In this document: positions 19,061 to 26,927 of the stretch, piece by piece
How the letters are laid out: each line of letters opens with the position of its first letter
Position numbering within the stretch: position 1 is the first letter of the stretch
From: CAYVUV01 sp964455095
GTDB lineage: Bacteria > Desulfobacterota > Binatia > HRBIN30 > CADEER01
Length of the DNA: 58,655 nucleotides
Assembly: GCA_964455095.1 (NCBI GenBank)
Contig: CAYVUV010000238.1
Span: forward strand, 1 to 58,655
Direction: 5' to 3'
Made by a program: the position numbers and the translations under genes
Notes under the pieces: model-generated
Told to the model about the DNA's origin: nothing
Databases searched by the model: none
Seen by the model: the letters and a program-made list of their open reading frames with translations, nothing else

Positions 19061-20767
19061 TCAGAAGCTCGCGGTACCGCAATCCACGTTGTCGATCACG
19101 ATCGATTCGCCATTCGGACCCTGTGCGGAGACCGAAGTGCTCAGATCGACGCTCCCGCCTGAGATCAACACCGCGCGGTAACGGATATTTGCGATGCCGC
19201 CTCCGGGAGCCTGGCCGTTGGCCGGGCTCGGACCCGAGATAATCGTGAAAAGGGTCCCTGGAGCTGCCTGCGCGTTGAGCGCGCCGGCGGTGATTCCCGA
19301 GATCGTGGAGCCAGAGTTGTTCTCCACCGCGACGGTGACGAACACGTATGCTTCCTCTGGCTTCGGTCCGGACTTGATTTCCAACCCGCAGCTGGCAACG
19401 ACATCGCCCGAGTCGAAATTCGGTGCCGGGATAGGCGTGCGGGTCGGACGCGCCGTCTTGGTGGGTTTGCGTGGGTTCTCTTCCTTCACCACCGGCGTAC
19501 GCGTCGGCCGCTCGGTCTTAGTTGGCTTACGCGTGCGCTCTTCCGGTGGGATCGGCGTACGGGTAGGCGCCTCGGTCTTGGTTGGCTTCCGCGTCCGCTC
19601 TTCCGGCGGGGCCGGCGTGCGGGTCGGGCGTTCGGTCTTGGTCGGCTTGCGCGTCCGGTCTTCCGGAGCGATCGGCGTACGAGTCGGGCGCTCAGTCTTG
19701 GTCGGCTTGCGTGTCCGCTCTAGATCGGCAAACGGCGTACGGGTCGGCCGCTCGGTCTTGGTTGGCTTCCGTGTCCGGTCTTCCGGCGGAATGGGCGTAC
19801 GGGTAGGAGCCTCGGTCTTAGTTGGCTTACGCGTGCGCTCTTCGGGCGGAATCGGCGTACGAGTCGGACGCTCGGTCTTAGTTGGCTTACGGGTGCGCTC
19901 TTCCGGTGGGATCGGCGTACGGGTAGGCGCCTCGGTCTTGGTTGGCTTACGCGTGCGCTCTTCGGGCGGAATCGGCGTCCGAGTCGGGCGCTCGGTCTTG
20001 GTCGGCTTGCGCGTCCGCTCTTGCTCGGCGAAGGGCGTACGTGTCGGGCGCTCGGTCTTGGTTGGCTTACGGGTGCGCTCTTCCGGCGGAATGGGCGTAC
20101 GGGTCGGAGCCTCGGTCTTGGTTGGCTTACGGGTGCGCTCTTCCGGCGGAATGGGCGTACGGGTCGGAGCCTCGGTCTTGGTTGGCTTACGCGTGCGCTC
20201 TTCCGGCGGAGCAGGCGTCCGTGTTGGGCGCTCGGTCTTGGTCGGCTTGCGCGTGCGATCTTCTGGCGGAATCGGCGTGCGTGTAGGAGCCTCGGTCTTA
20301 GTCGGCTTACGCGTGCGCTCTTCGCCAGGGATCGGCGTCCGAGTCGGGCGCTCGGTCTTGGTCGGCTTGCGCGTCCGTTCGTCCGGCACGATCGGCGTGC
20401 TGGTCGCCCGCGCCGTGGAGGTCGGCTTGCGCGTGCGATCCACCGGAACGACCGGCGTGCTCGTAGCCCGGGCCGTGGAGGTCGGCTTGCGGGTACGGTC
20501 CACCGGAACGACCGGCGTCGACGTCGGCCGCTCAGTCGAGGTCGGCTTCCGCGTCCGGTCCACCGGCACAATCGGAGTCGCGGTAGGCCGCTCCGTCTTG
20601 GTCGGCTTGCGCGTCCGCACCTCTGCCTCGTCCGGTGTACGGGTAGGCCGCGGTGTAGATGTCGGCTTTCTCGGCAGACGCGTCTCGATCTGCGCGTGAC
20701 TGACACCCGCGGCGAGTGGGATGACCAGCGCCGCAATGGCGAGGATCGCTAGTCTCAACCTCAACAT
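19061..20767 (-). CDS. secreted Lys-bearing Pro/Thr 20-residue-repeat protein
   Basis: A 568-residue protein. A signal peptide (residues 1-25, ending SHAQ) and a short Pro/Thr lead-in are followed by exactly twenty 20-residue repeats (residues 51-450). The typical unit is RTRKPTKTERPTRTPIPPEE. Lysine stands at unit positions 4 and 7 (about 38 Lys in all); position 10 alternates Arg/Ala. Residues 453-565 form a Cys-bracketed beta-rich domain (Cys460 to Cys563, ending VDCG) that recurs three times in the adjacent lysyl oxidase. No enzyme motif is present. The even lysine spacing and the neighbour make it a candidate lysyl oxidase substrate and extracellular matrix component (inference). The ATG at 20767 has an AAGGAGGG site 6 nt upstream. 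Confidence 0.9.
   Translation of the reverse strand: MLRLRLAILAIAALVIPLAAGVSHAQIETRLPRKPTSTPRPTRTPDEAEVRTRKPTKTERPTATPIVPVDRTRKPTSTERPTSTPVVPVDRTRKPTSTARATSTPVVPVDRTRKPTSTARATSTPIVPDERTRKPTKTERPTRTPIPGEERTRKPTKTEAPTRTPIPPEDRTRKPTKTERPTRTPAPPEERTRKPTKTEAPTRTPIPPEERTRKPTKTEAPTRTPIPPEERTRKPTKTERPTRTPFAEQERTRKPTKTERPTRTPIPPEERTRKPTKTEAPTRTPIPPEERTRKPTKTERPTRTPIPPEERTRKPTKTEAPTRTPIPPEDRTRKPTKTERPTRTPFADLERTRKPTKTERPTRTPIAPEDRTRKPTKTERPTRTPAPPEERTRKPTKTEAPTRTPIPPEERTRKPTKTERPTRTPVVKEENPRKPTKTARPTRTPIPAPNFDSGDVVASCGLEIKSGPKPEEAYVFVTVAVENNSGSTISGITAGALNAQAAPGTLFTIISGPSPANGQAPGGGIANIRYRAVLISGGSVDLSTSVSAQGPNGESIVIDNVDCGTASF
19418..20617 (-). repeat. 20 x 60-bp in-frame tandem repeat
   Basis: This is the DNA encoding the twenty 20-residue units. 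Units are 60 bp with no interruption of frame. Neighbouring units differ mostly at third positions and at the Arg/Ala (unit position 10) codon, with two-unit alternation in parts, which suggests duplication of 120-bp blocks. The first four units (20378-20617) are more divergent (PTST, VVPVD) than the rest, so they may be the oldest. Confidence 0.95.
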
Positions 20768-21011
20768 GCCTTTCCCTCCTTCTCTCGGTGCCCAGCGGCG
20801 AGTCCAGTTCTGGCGCTCATATACATGTCCGACATCGTGTCCCCCTGACCGATCCTCACAACATGTGTTTTGTCCGCGCCGTGCACCGTAGTCCCCCGTA
20901 AAGGCCGAATCCCTGTGAATCCTACACAGGATGCAATTAAGAATTTCAATCAATGTTAGTCAAGCACATTATCTCGTGCGGCAGGTCGCATGGCGATTTT
21001 TCTCCAAATCA
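20768..21011 (-). promoter_or_regulatory. leader region of the Lys-repeat gene
   Basis: A 244-nt gap between the lysyl oxidase stop and the repeat gene start. Its distal half (20930-21000) is AT-rich for this genome and contains TTGACT (-35-like) on the minus strand, but no convincing -10. A CCTGTG/CACAGG hairpin lies at 20912-20930. The 13-mer TCAGGGGGACACG (minus strand, 20848-20836) is shared with the lysyl oxidase leader. After it comes a 24-codon open frame (ATG at 20835) whose TGA overlaps the repeat gene's ATG. Confidence 0.4.
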
Positions 21012-23156
21012 TCATTGCCGGGGAATGTAGACCTCGGCGTGCGCCGCATTGTTCGAGTAGTTGTGTTCCTGGATGACGTGGGCCGGGTTGACGACGACCT
21101 CCAGGATGTAGCGCCCTTCCGGCACCCCAGTGATGTCGATCCACTGGCAGTCGAGGCCGCGGTGGTAGACGTCTGCCCATCCGGCGCTGATGCCCTGGAA
21201 GCCGCAATCGACGAACTGCGGGGTCCGGTCGGCGCCCTCACTGAATTGGTACCCGTCGATGAGACAGAAGGCCTGCTTGTGGCCGCGAGCCACCAGGTTC
21301 CCCTGCATGTCCAGCAACCGGTAATCGGAGTAGTCCTGGAAGTGGTAGTGGTTATGGCACTGCGAGTAGATCATTGTCTGGTTGCCGGACGGATTGCCGA
21401 CGAATACATCGCCTGGGCCGAGGTTGGGAGTCGTGGTGTTGAAGCGCAGCAGGCGCCGCTGACCCGTACCGCCGATGCACCCTTCGACGACTGCACAGTT
21501 GTCGGGAGCGAAGTTCTTGGTCTCGATTTTAACCGACTGGCGCAGATCGGCCTCATCGACCGTCATGTCGGGCAGGTTGCCGCCGGAGGTGGCGAGTCTG
21601 GCGCCACAATCCACCGGGCCGGTCGAGATGCGCTGTCCGTTCGGCCGCGTCGCTTTGGCCTCGAACCGCATGGTGACCTCGCCGTTGCCGAGGATGTCCG
21701 CGCGCCAGACGAAACCGCGTCCCTGACCGTTGTCGAACCGCGTGGCGTTGCGGGGGCCCGGGCCATGGATATTCAGTACCTGGGCGCTGCCCGTCGTCTC
21801 GCGGCTGGTCAGCAGCGGTTCGATCTCCTCGAGCACGCCACCGGTGCCATTGTGCACGTTGAGTGTGAAACTCCCAGGCGTCCCGGGACTAATGGAGCAC
21901 GTCGCCGCGAATCCGTTCGGATCGAAATGCGGGCCTTCCGCGGTCGCGACGCCGCAATCGACCATGCCGGTCTCGACAAACTCGCCGGTCGGGCCGGTGG
22001 CTGAAGCCTGGGCGACGAAGCCCATCGTACCACCCGCACTAAGCCGGCCCGTCCACACGAAGGCTGCCGACTGCCCGGTGCGCAGGTTGCCGTGCGAGCG
22101 CGGGCTGGGCCCGGTGCGATCAAAGAACAGCGTGCCGCCTTCGGGCTCGAGGTCGACACGGCCCCCGGCGATGTTGGTCAGGTCCCGCCCGGTTCGGTTC
22201 TCGAGGATCAAGGTGATGGAAACCAGGTCGATATTGCGGCGCAAGGTGCAGCTGCCGCGTAGACCGCTCAGATCGATACCGCCGCCGCTGCCGCGCGTTG
22301 CCGTCGGGGCCGGGCCCTGCGGCGTGCGGGTTGGCGCTCCGGCGCCGAGCGGTGTGCGCGTTGGCCGTCGGGTCGCGGTCGGCACGGCGACGACGGGAGT
22401 GCGCGTCGCGCGGCTGGTTGGAGTCGGCGCGGACACAACTGGCGTCCGGGTCGCGCGAGCCGTGGGACGGGATTGCGGAGTTCGCGTCGGGACCGGCTGG
22501 ACCGGCGTATTCGTCGGGCGAACCTCGGTTGGATCCTGACGCGGCGTACGAGTCGGCGCAACGACAATCGGCGTGCGCGTCGGACGCGGTGCCTCGGTGG
22601 CGCGCGGCGTCCGCGTCGGGCGAACGGCTTCCGTCGGACGCGGGGTTGGTGTGTTGGGTGGCCGCGTCGCGGTCGGGGGCTGGCTCACTTCCGTCGGACG
22701 CCGGGTATTGGTCGGCGGCGGCTCGACGGTGCCGGGATTGCCGACTGCCAGGCGGTTGCAGTTGATGATCCCGGTCGAATTCGCGGCACCGCCCGCCATC
22801 TCGGCGGTGACGTCGAGCGACAAATCGAGGTACCCGTCACCGTAGAGGCGACCCTTCCAGATGAACTCCGCCGTCTTGCCCGGCAGAAGCTCACGCAGGG
22901 TGCGCGGAAAGCTCTGAATGAAAATCGAAGCGCTGCCGACGTTGCCGGCGAGCAGATCCGACGGGGCGATGTTGTGAATGGGGTCGGGCAGCTGATTCTC
23001 GACCAGCACCGTCATCTGAGCCCGCCCGGACGAGTTCGTCAGCGTGCAGGTGGCGCGCATGCCCTTGTTGTTCTCATGGGCTGAAGCGGAAGTGGGACAC
23101 AACATGAACGACGTCATGCCGGTCAAAGCGATCAGAACTGTCGTCGACCGAAGCAT
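21012..23156 (-). CDS. secreted lysyl oxidase with three Cys-bracketed domains
   Basis: A 714-residue protein. The signal peptide is 1-26. Three copies of a domain of about 105 residues lie at 33-139, 300-404 and 416-522 (the last two run from a CxL/CxI strand to V-D-C-G). A Pro/Thr/Arg linker spans 145-290. The C-terminal lysyl oxidase domain is 527-714. In it, CHNHYH supplies the three copper histidines (601, 603, 605), GHKQAFC holds the LTQ lysine (Lys627), and DVYHRGLDCQWIDIT the LTQ tyrosine (Tyr664). Both motifs align with human LOX. The family oxidises peptidyl lysine to allysine with O2. It should act outside the cell. The neighbouring Lys-repeat protein is its likely substrate (inference). 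Confidence 0.93.
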   Translation of the reverse strand: MLRSTTVLIALTGMTSFMLCPTSASAHENNKGMRATCTLTNSSGRAQMTVLVENQLPDPIHNIAPSDLLAGNVGSASIFIQSFPRTLRELLPGKTAEFIWKGRLYGDGYLDLSLDVTAEMAGGAANSTGIINCNRLAVGNPGTVEPPPTNTRRPTEVSQPPTATRPPNTPTPRPTEAVRPTRTPRATEAPRPTRTPIVVAPTRTPRQDPTEVRPTNTPVQPVPTRTPQSRPTARATRTPVVSAPTPTSRATRTPVVAVPTATRRPTRTPLGAGAPTRTPQGPAPTATRGSGGGIDLSGLRGSCTLRRNIDLVSITLILENRTGRDLTNIAGGRVDLEPEGGTLFFDRTGPSPRSHGNLRTGQSAAFVWTGRLSAGGTMGFVAQASATGPTGEFVETGMVDCGVATAEGPHFDPNGFAATCSISPGTPGSFTLNVHNGTGGVLEEIEPLLTSRETTGSAQVLNIHGPGPRNATRFDNGQGRGFVWRADILGNGEVTMRFEAKATRPNGQRISTGPVDCGARLATSGGNLPDMTVDEADLRQSVKIETKNFAPDNCAVVEGCIGGTGQRRLLRFNTTTPNLGPGDVFVGNPSGNQTMIYSQCHNHYHFQDYSDYRLLDMQGNLVARGHKQAFCLIDGYQFSEGADRTPQFVDCGFQGISAGWADVYHRGLDCQWIDITGVPEGRYILEVVVNPAHVIQEHNYSNNAAHAEVYIPRQ

Positions 23157-23477
23157 CTTCCCGTGTCCCCCTGAACGCCGCTGCAATGTCGTCGAAACCC
23201 GTGGGTCGAAGGCAGCGATCGAGCCGGTCGGTGTCCCGACACAACTCGCGAGAGTGTTACCTCCCCGCTCACCCCTCATCCGCATCCACATCCCCACTCG
23301 CAGATCCGGAGTCCCAGCGACCCCGGTTTGCAGCCTACCGACCCAAAACCACTTATTACTTCTCAGGTATTTCCCTTTAACCTGTCCGAGCAATGGTAAA
23401 TCAAATTAAAAAAACTGATTCAACAACTTTCTTACGCCCCCTGCGCTTATTTTCTGTTCCGGATTTGCCGCTTCCTA
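23157..23477 (-). promoter_or_regulatory. lysyl oxidase upstream region
   Basis: A 321-nt gap between uvrB and the lysyl oxidase start, read on the minus strand. Positions 23390-23450 are strongly AT-rich (an A7 tract and TTGAAT/TTGATT hexamers), the most promoter-like sequence here, though no clean -35/-10 pair can be chosen. The 13-mer TCAGGGGGACACG (23174-23162) lies 5 nt before the ATG and supplies the GGGGGA ribosome-binding site. I see no gene and no riboswitch I can support. The mRNA leader would be over 200 nt. Confidence 0.4.
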
Positions 23478-25499
23478 TCAGGATTCTGCGCCGCCGTCAC
23501 GTAGGGTCAGCTCGTGCTGCTGCAAGCGTTGGATCTCGTCGCGCAAGTCGGCCGCGCGCTCGAATTCGAGGTCCGCCGCGGCCTGACGCATCTGCTGCCG
23601 CAAGGCGGCCAGCCGTTTGGGAATATCCTTCAACGCCACGTACTCGCCCGGTTCCTCCGCCACGGCGCTGAGATCGACGTAATCGGCCTCCGCCGCTTCG
23701 ATCAACGAGGCGGAGATCGCCTTGTGGATCGTCTGTGGCGTGATGCCGTGCTCTTCGTTGTAGGCCTTTTGCACGGCGCGGCGACGGTCGGTCTCGCCGA
23801 TGGCCTTGCGCATCGACTCCGTCACGCGGTCGGCGTACAGGAAAACCGTGCCGTTGACGTTGCGCGCGGCGCGGCCGATGGTCTGAATGAGCGAGCGCTC
23901 GGAGCGCAAGTAGCCTTCTTTGTCGGCGTCGAGCACTGCAACCAACGACACTTCGGGCAGGTCGAGCCCCTCGCGCAACAGGTTGATTCCCACCAGCACG
24001 TCGAACATCCCCTTGCGCAGGTCGCGGATGATATCGACGCGCTCGATCGTTTGGATGTCAGAGTGCAGGTAGCGCACGCGCACGCCGAGCTCCTGGTAGT
24101 AGTCGGTCAGGTCCTCGGCCATCTTCTTCGTCAGCGTGGTCACCAACACACGCTCGTTGCGGGCCACACGGGTGCGAATCTCATCGAGCAGGTCGTCGAC
24201 CTGGGCGCGCGCCGAGCGTACGACGATTTCCGGATCGGTCAGCCCCGTTGGCCGGATGAGCTGCTCGACGACCTGTCCTCCGGCGGCGTTGATTTCGTAC
24301 TCACCGGGAGTCGCCGAGACGTACACCGTCTGCCGTGACAGCCCTTCAAACTCGGCGAAATTGAGCGGTCGATTGTCCAATGCCGAGGGCAGGCGGAAGC
24401 CAAAGTCGACCAGGGTCTCCTTGCGCGAGCGATCGCCGCGGTACATCCCGCCGATCTGCGGCACGGTGACGTGGCTCTCGTCGATGAACAGCAGGAAATC
24501 GTCCGGAAAGTAGTTGATCAACGTCGGCGGCGGCTCCCCGATCGCCCGCCCGGTGAGGTGGCGCGAGTAGTTCTCAATGCCCGGACAGAACCCCATCTCC
24601 TCCAACAGCTCCAGGTCGTACATGGTGCGTTGCTCGAGCCGCTGCGCCTCCAGCAACTTGTTTTCCGCCCGCAACGCTTGCAGTCGCTCGCGCAGCTCGG
24701 TGCGCACGGCGTCGACCGCCCGCTTGAGCTGATCGGGCTTGGTGACGTAGTGACTGGCCGGATAGATGGCGACCCGGTCGAGCGCCCGCAGCGTCTTGCC
24801 GCGCAGCGGGTCGATCTCGGCAATGCGCTCGATGTCGTCGCCGAAGAACTCGATGCGCAGGGCGCGCGCTTCTTCGTAGGCGGGGAAGATCTCGACCACG
24901 TCGCCGCGAACCCGAAAGCTGCCGCGGTGAAAATCATAGTCATTGCGCTCGTATTGGATCTCCACCAGTTTGCGCAGCAGCTGGTCGCGATCGACGCGCT
25001 CGCCCCGTTCGACGAAGACGAGCATGTCGAAATACGCTTCCGGCGATCCGAGGCCGTAGATGCACGACACGCTGGCGACGATCAGGACATCGTTCCGCTC
25101 GAGCAACGCCTTGGTTGCCGAATGCCGCATCTTGTCGATCTCGTCGTTGATCGACGAATCCTTCTCGATGTACGTGTCGGTGCTCGGGACGTACGCCTCG
25201 GGCTGGTAGTAGTCGTAATAGCTGACGAAGTAGCGCACGGCGTTGTCAGGAAACAGCGCTTTGAACTCGTGGTAGAGCTGCGCCGCCAGCGTCTTGTTGG
25301 GGGCGATGACCAGGGTCGGCTTGTTCAACGCCGCGGCGACGTTGGCCATGGTGAAGGTCTTGCCCGAGCCGGTCACGCCGAGCAGGACCTGGTGTCGTTG
25401 CCCGGCGGCCAGACCTTCCACGAGCTGGGCGATTGCCCGCGGCTGGTCGCCCTCGGGCTGGAAGTCGGCGACGAGGCGAAAGCGCTCTTCTCCTCGCAT
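23478..25499 (-). CDS. uvrB: UvrABC excision nuclease subunit B
   Basis: A 673-residue helicase-like subunit of nucleotide excision repair. It receives damaged DNA from UvrA and recruits UvrC. Visible are Walker A GVTGSGKTFTMAN, the beta-hairpin region FVSYYDYYQPEAYVP, the DEAD-like FIDESHVTVPQ, motif VI IGRAARNVNG, and the C-terminal UVR motif (LRQQMRQAAADLEFERAADLRDEI) that contacts UvrC. Length is standard. The ATG at 25499 follows GGGAGGG. It lies 4 nt downstream of the exonuclease gene, so it is the last gene of a four-gene operon starting at 27285. Confidence 0.97.
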   Translation of the reverse strand: MRGEERFRLVADFQPEGDQPRAIAQLVEGLAAGQRHQVLLGVTGSGKTFTMANVAAALNKPTLVIAPNKTLAAQLYHEFKALFPDNAVRYFVSYYDYYQPEAYVPSTDTYIEKDSSINDEIDKMRHSATKALLERNDVLIVASVSCIYGLGSPEAYFDMLVFVERGERVDRDQLLRKLVEIQYERNDYDFHRGSFRVRGDVVEIFPAYEEARALRIEFFGDDIERIAEIDPLRGKTLRALDRVAIYPASHYVTKPDQLKRAVDAVRTELRERLQALRAENKLLEAQRLEQRTMYDLELLEEMGFCPGIENYSRHLTGRAIGEPPPTLINYFPDDFLLFIDESHVTVPQIGGMYRGDRSRKETLVDFGFRLPSALDNRPLNFAEFEGLSRQTVYVSATPGEYEINAAGGQVVEQLIRPTGLTDPEIVVRSARAQVDDLLDEIRTRVARNERVLVTTLTKKMAEDLTDYYQELGVRVRYLHSDIQTIERVDIIRDLRKGMFDVLVGINLLREGLDLPEVSLVAVLDADKEGYLRSERSLIQTIGRAARNVNGTVFLYADRVTESMRKAIGETDRRRAVQKAYNEEHGITPQTIHKAISASLIEAAEADYVDLSAVAEEPGEYVALKDIPKRLAALRQQMRQAAADLEFERAADLRDEIQRLQQHELTLRDGGAES

Positions 25500-25503
25500 C
25501 GCC

Positions 25504-26241
25504 CTACCCTCCCGAGGTCGCGTCGAGCTCGGCGCGAAACGGCGCAGCGCCGGCTTCAACCGCCTGCAGTTGCTCGGTCGAGAGGTGGCCGCGCATGTGC
25601 TCGACGCGCAGGAGCAGAAAGTACGTCTGGATCACGTCGCGCGCGCAATAGCGGTTGATCGCGTCGAACTGCCCCGCTTCCCAGAGCGCCTGCACGTCAC
25701 CACCCGCGACACCCATCTTCCCCGGCAACCCGACCAGCTTGGCCAACAGGTCGAGCCCGCCGCGCAGCCGCACGGCCCCCGTGTTGGTGAGCAGGTCGTA
25801 GAGGTCGCAGTGCCGGCCGAAGCGCTGGCGCAATCCGTTGCGCTCGCCGAAGTAGCGCGCCGCCACGCAGCCGTGGCGCAGGGCGTTGAGCTCGAGCACC
25901 GGCAGGTCGAAGCCGCGACCGTTGAACGACACCAGGGTGCCGTCGAAGGCCTCGAGGCGCTCCCAGAAGGCGCGCACGATCCCGGCCTCACCCAACGTGT
26001 CGGCCCCCAGCACTTCGACTTCCTGCAACGCATAGTCGGCCCCGGCGCGGCCCAGTGCGATGGAGATGGGAACGTGGAACGTCGCCGGAAAGAAGTCGCT
26101 GCGCCCGTCCGACTCCTGTCGCAGCGTGTCGCGCATGCGCTGGTACGCCGCCTCGTCGTCGAGGCCCGCGCCGGCGAACTGCGTCTCGCGCACCAGCGCT
26201 TTGTCGACCCGCGTCTCGATGTCGAAGATCAGAAAGCTCAT
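25504..26241 (-). CDS. predicted 3'-5' exonuclease (PolB-like, DnaQ fold)
   Basis: A 245-residue DEDD-type exonuclease related to the proofreading domain of family B polymerases (DNA_pol_B_exo2). ExoI is FLIFDIETRVD, ExoII LVSFNGRGFDLPVLEL and ExoIII NRYCARDVIQTY, giving the four acidic metal ligands. It is about the right size for the stand-alone family. Its ATG overlaps the methyltransferase stop (ATGA) and uvrB follows after 4 nt. The context with uvrB supports a DNA repair or processing role (inference). Confidence 0.9.
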   Translation of the reverse strand: MSFLIFDIETRVDKALVRETQFAGAGLDDEAAYQRMRDTLRQESDGRSDFFPATFHVPISIALGRAGADYALQEVEVLGADTLGEAGIVRAFWERLEAFDGTLVSFNGRGFDLPVLELNALRHGCVAARYFGERNGLRQRFGRHCDLYDLLTNTGAVRLRGGLDLLAKLVGLPGKMGVAGGDVQALWEAGQFDAINRYCARDVIQTYFLLLRVEHMRGHLSTEQLQAVEAGAAPFRAELDATSGG

Positions 26242-26927
26242 GCCCCGACCCGGCGCGCTTCGATCACCCGCACCCACACCGGGCGCCCGTCGTCCTCTTC
26301 GCGACATGACTCGACACGACACGCGAACCCGGCCGCCTCCAGGCCCCCGGTCAGGGTGTCGCGATAGGTGTTGACCGAATCGGCCAACCAGGCGACGCCG
26401 CCCGGGCGCAGGACGCGCCCGAGGGCTCGAATCAGCGGGGCCTCCGCGGCGCGGTCGTAGGCGATGTCCGCGCCGAGACAGAGATCGAATCCTTCGCGCA
26501 GCGCCGGTTGTTCCCAGCTCATCTGCACCACCTCCAACGTCTGCCGATTCAGGGCCGCGCTGGCGCGCGCGAAGCGCAGGGGATCCACCTTCCAGTCCGT
26601 CGCGACCCCGCGCGCCCCGCGCAGCGCGGCGACCAGGGATGGCAACGCCAGCCCGCACCCCAGCTCCAGGAAACGGCAGTCGGGTCCCACCTGCCCGTCC
26701 TCTGCCACGCGCCGTGCCAGGGCCGTGGCGCCGGGCCACAGGTGCATCCAATACGGCGGCTCGGCGACGTCACCGACACCGAGCAGCGCCGCCGCGTCGA
26801 TCGCGGTCTCGAGCCCACGTGCGCGCAGGACCCGCACATGCAGCGCACCAAAGCTGTGGACCACTTCCTCCGCCCCGTCACCCCTCATGGCGCTGCCGAC
26901 GGACTGCGTCTGCCCGTCAGTATCCAT
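26238..26927 (-). CDS. SAM-dependent methyltransferase (METTL/lysine-methyltransferase type)
   Basis: A 229-residue class I methyltransferase. Motif I is RFLELGCGLALPSL, motif II ATDWKVDPLRFA, and the post-I loop FDLCLGADIAYD. The N-terminal EPPYWMHLWPGATALARR segment is typical of the Methyltransferase_16 / ETFB-lysine methyltransferase group, which modifies proteins. The substrate is unknown. Its start overlaps the metallopeptidase stop by 11 nt, and its own stop overlaps the exonuclease ATG by 4 nt, so these genes are likely translationally coupled. Confidence 0.85.
   Translation of the reverse strand: MDTDGQTQSVGSAMRGDGAEEVVHSFGALHVRVLRARGLETAIDAAALLGVGDVAEPPYWMHLWPGATALARRVAEDGQVGPDCRFLELGCGLALPSLVAALRGARGVATDWKVDPLRFARASAALNRQTLEVVQMSWEQPALREGFDLCLGADIAYDRAAEAPLIRALGRVLRPGGVAWLADSVNTYRDTLTGGLEAAGFACRVESCREEDDGRPVWVRVIEARRVGA

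Noticed and set aside
19418..20617. 60-bp periodic repeats that could be taken for a CRISPR array
   Set aside because: The repeats are contiguous, without unique spacers, and keep one open frame coding for a secreted protein.
19194..20699. Long plus-strand open frame (about 500 codons) antisense to the Lys-repeat gene
   Set aside because: It arises because the GC-rich tandem repeat lacks stops on the opposite strand. It has no ribosome-binding site or signal peptide, while the minus-strand reading has both plus a terminator.
23157..23477. c-di-GMP (GEMM) riboswitch upstream of lysyl oxidase
   Set aside because: GGTAGGCTGCAAACCGGGG looks partly similar, but the conserved GCAAAGCC core and the receptor helix are missing.
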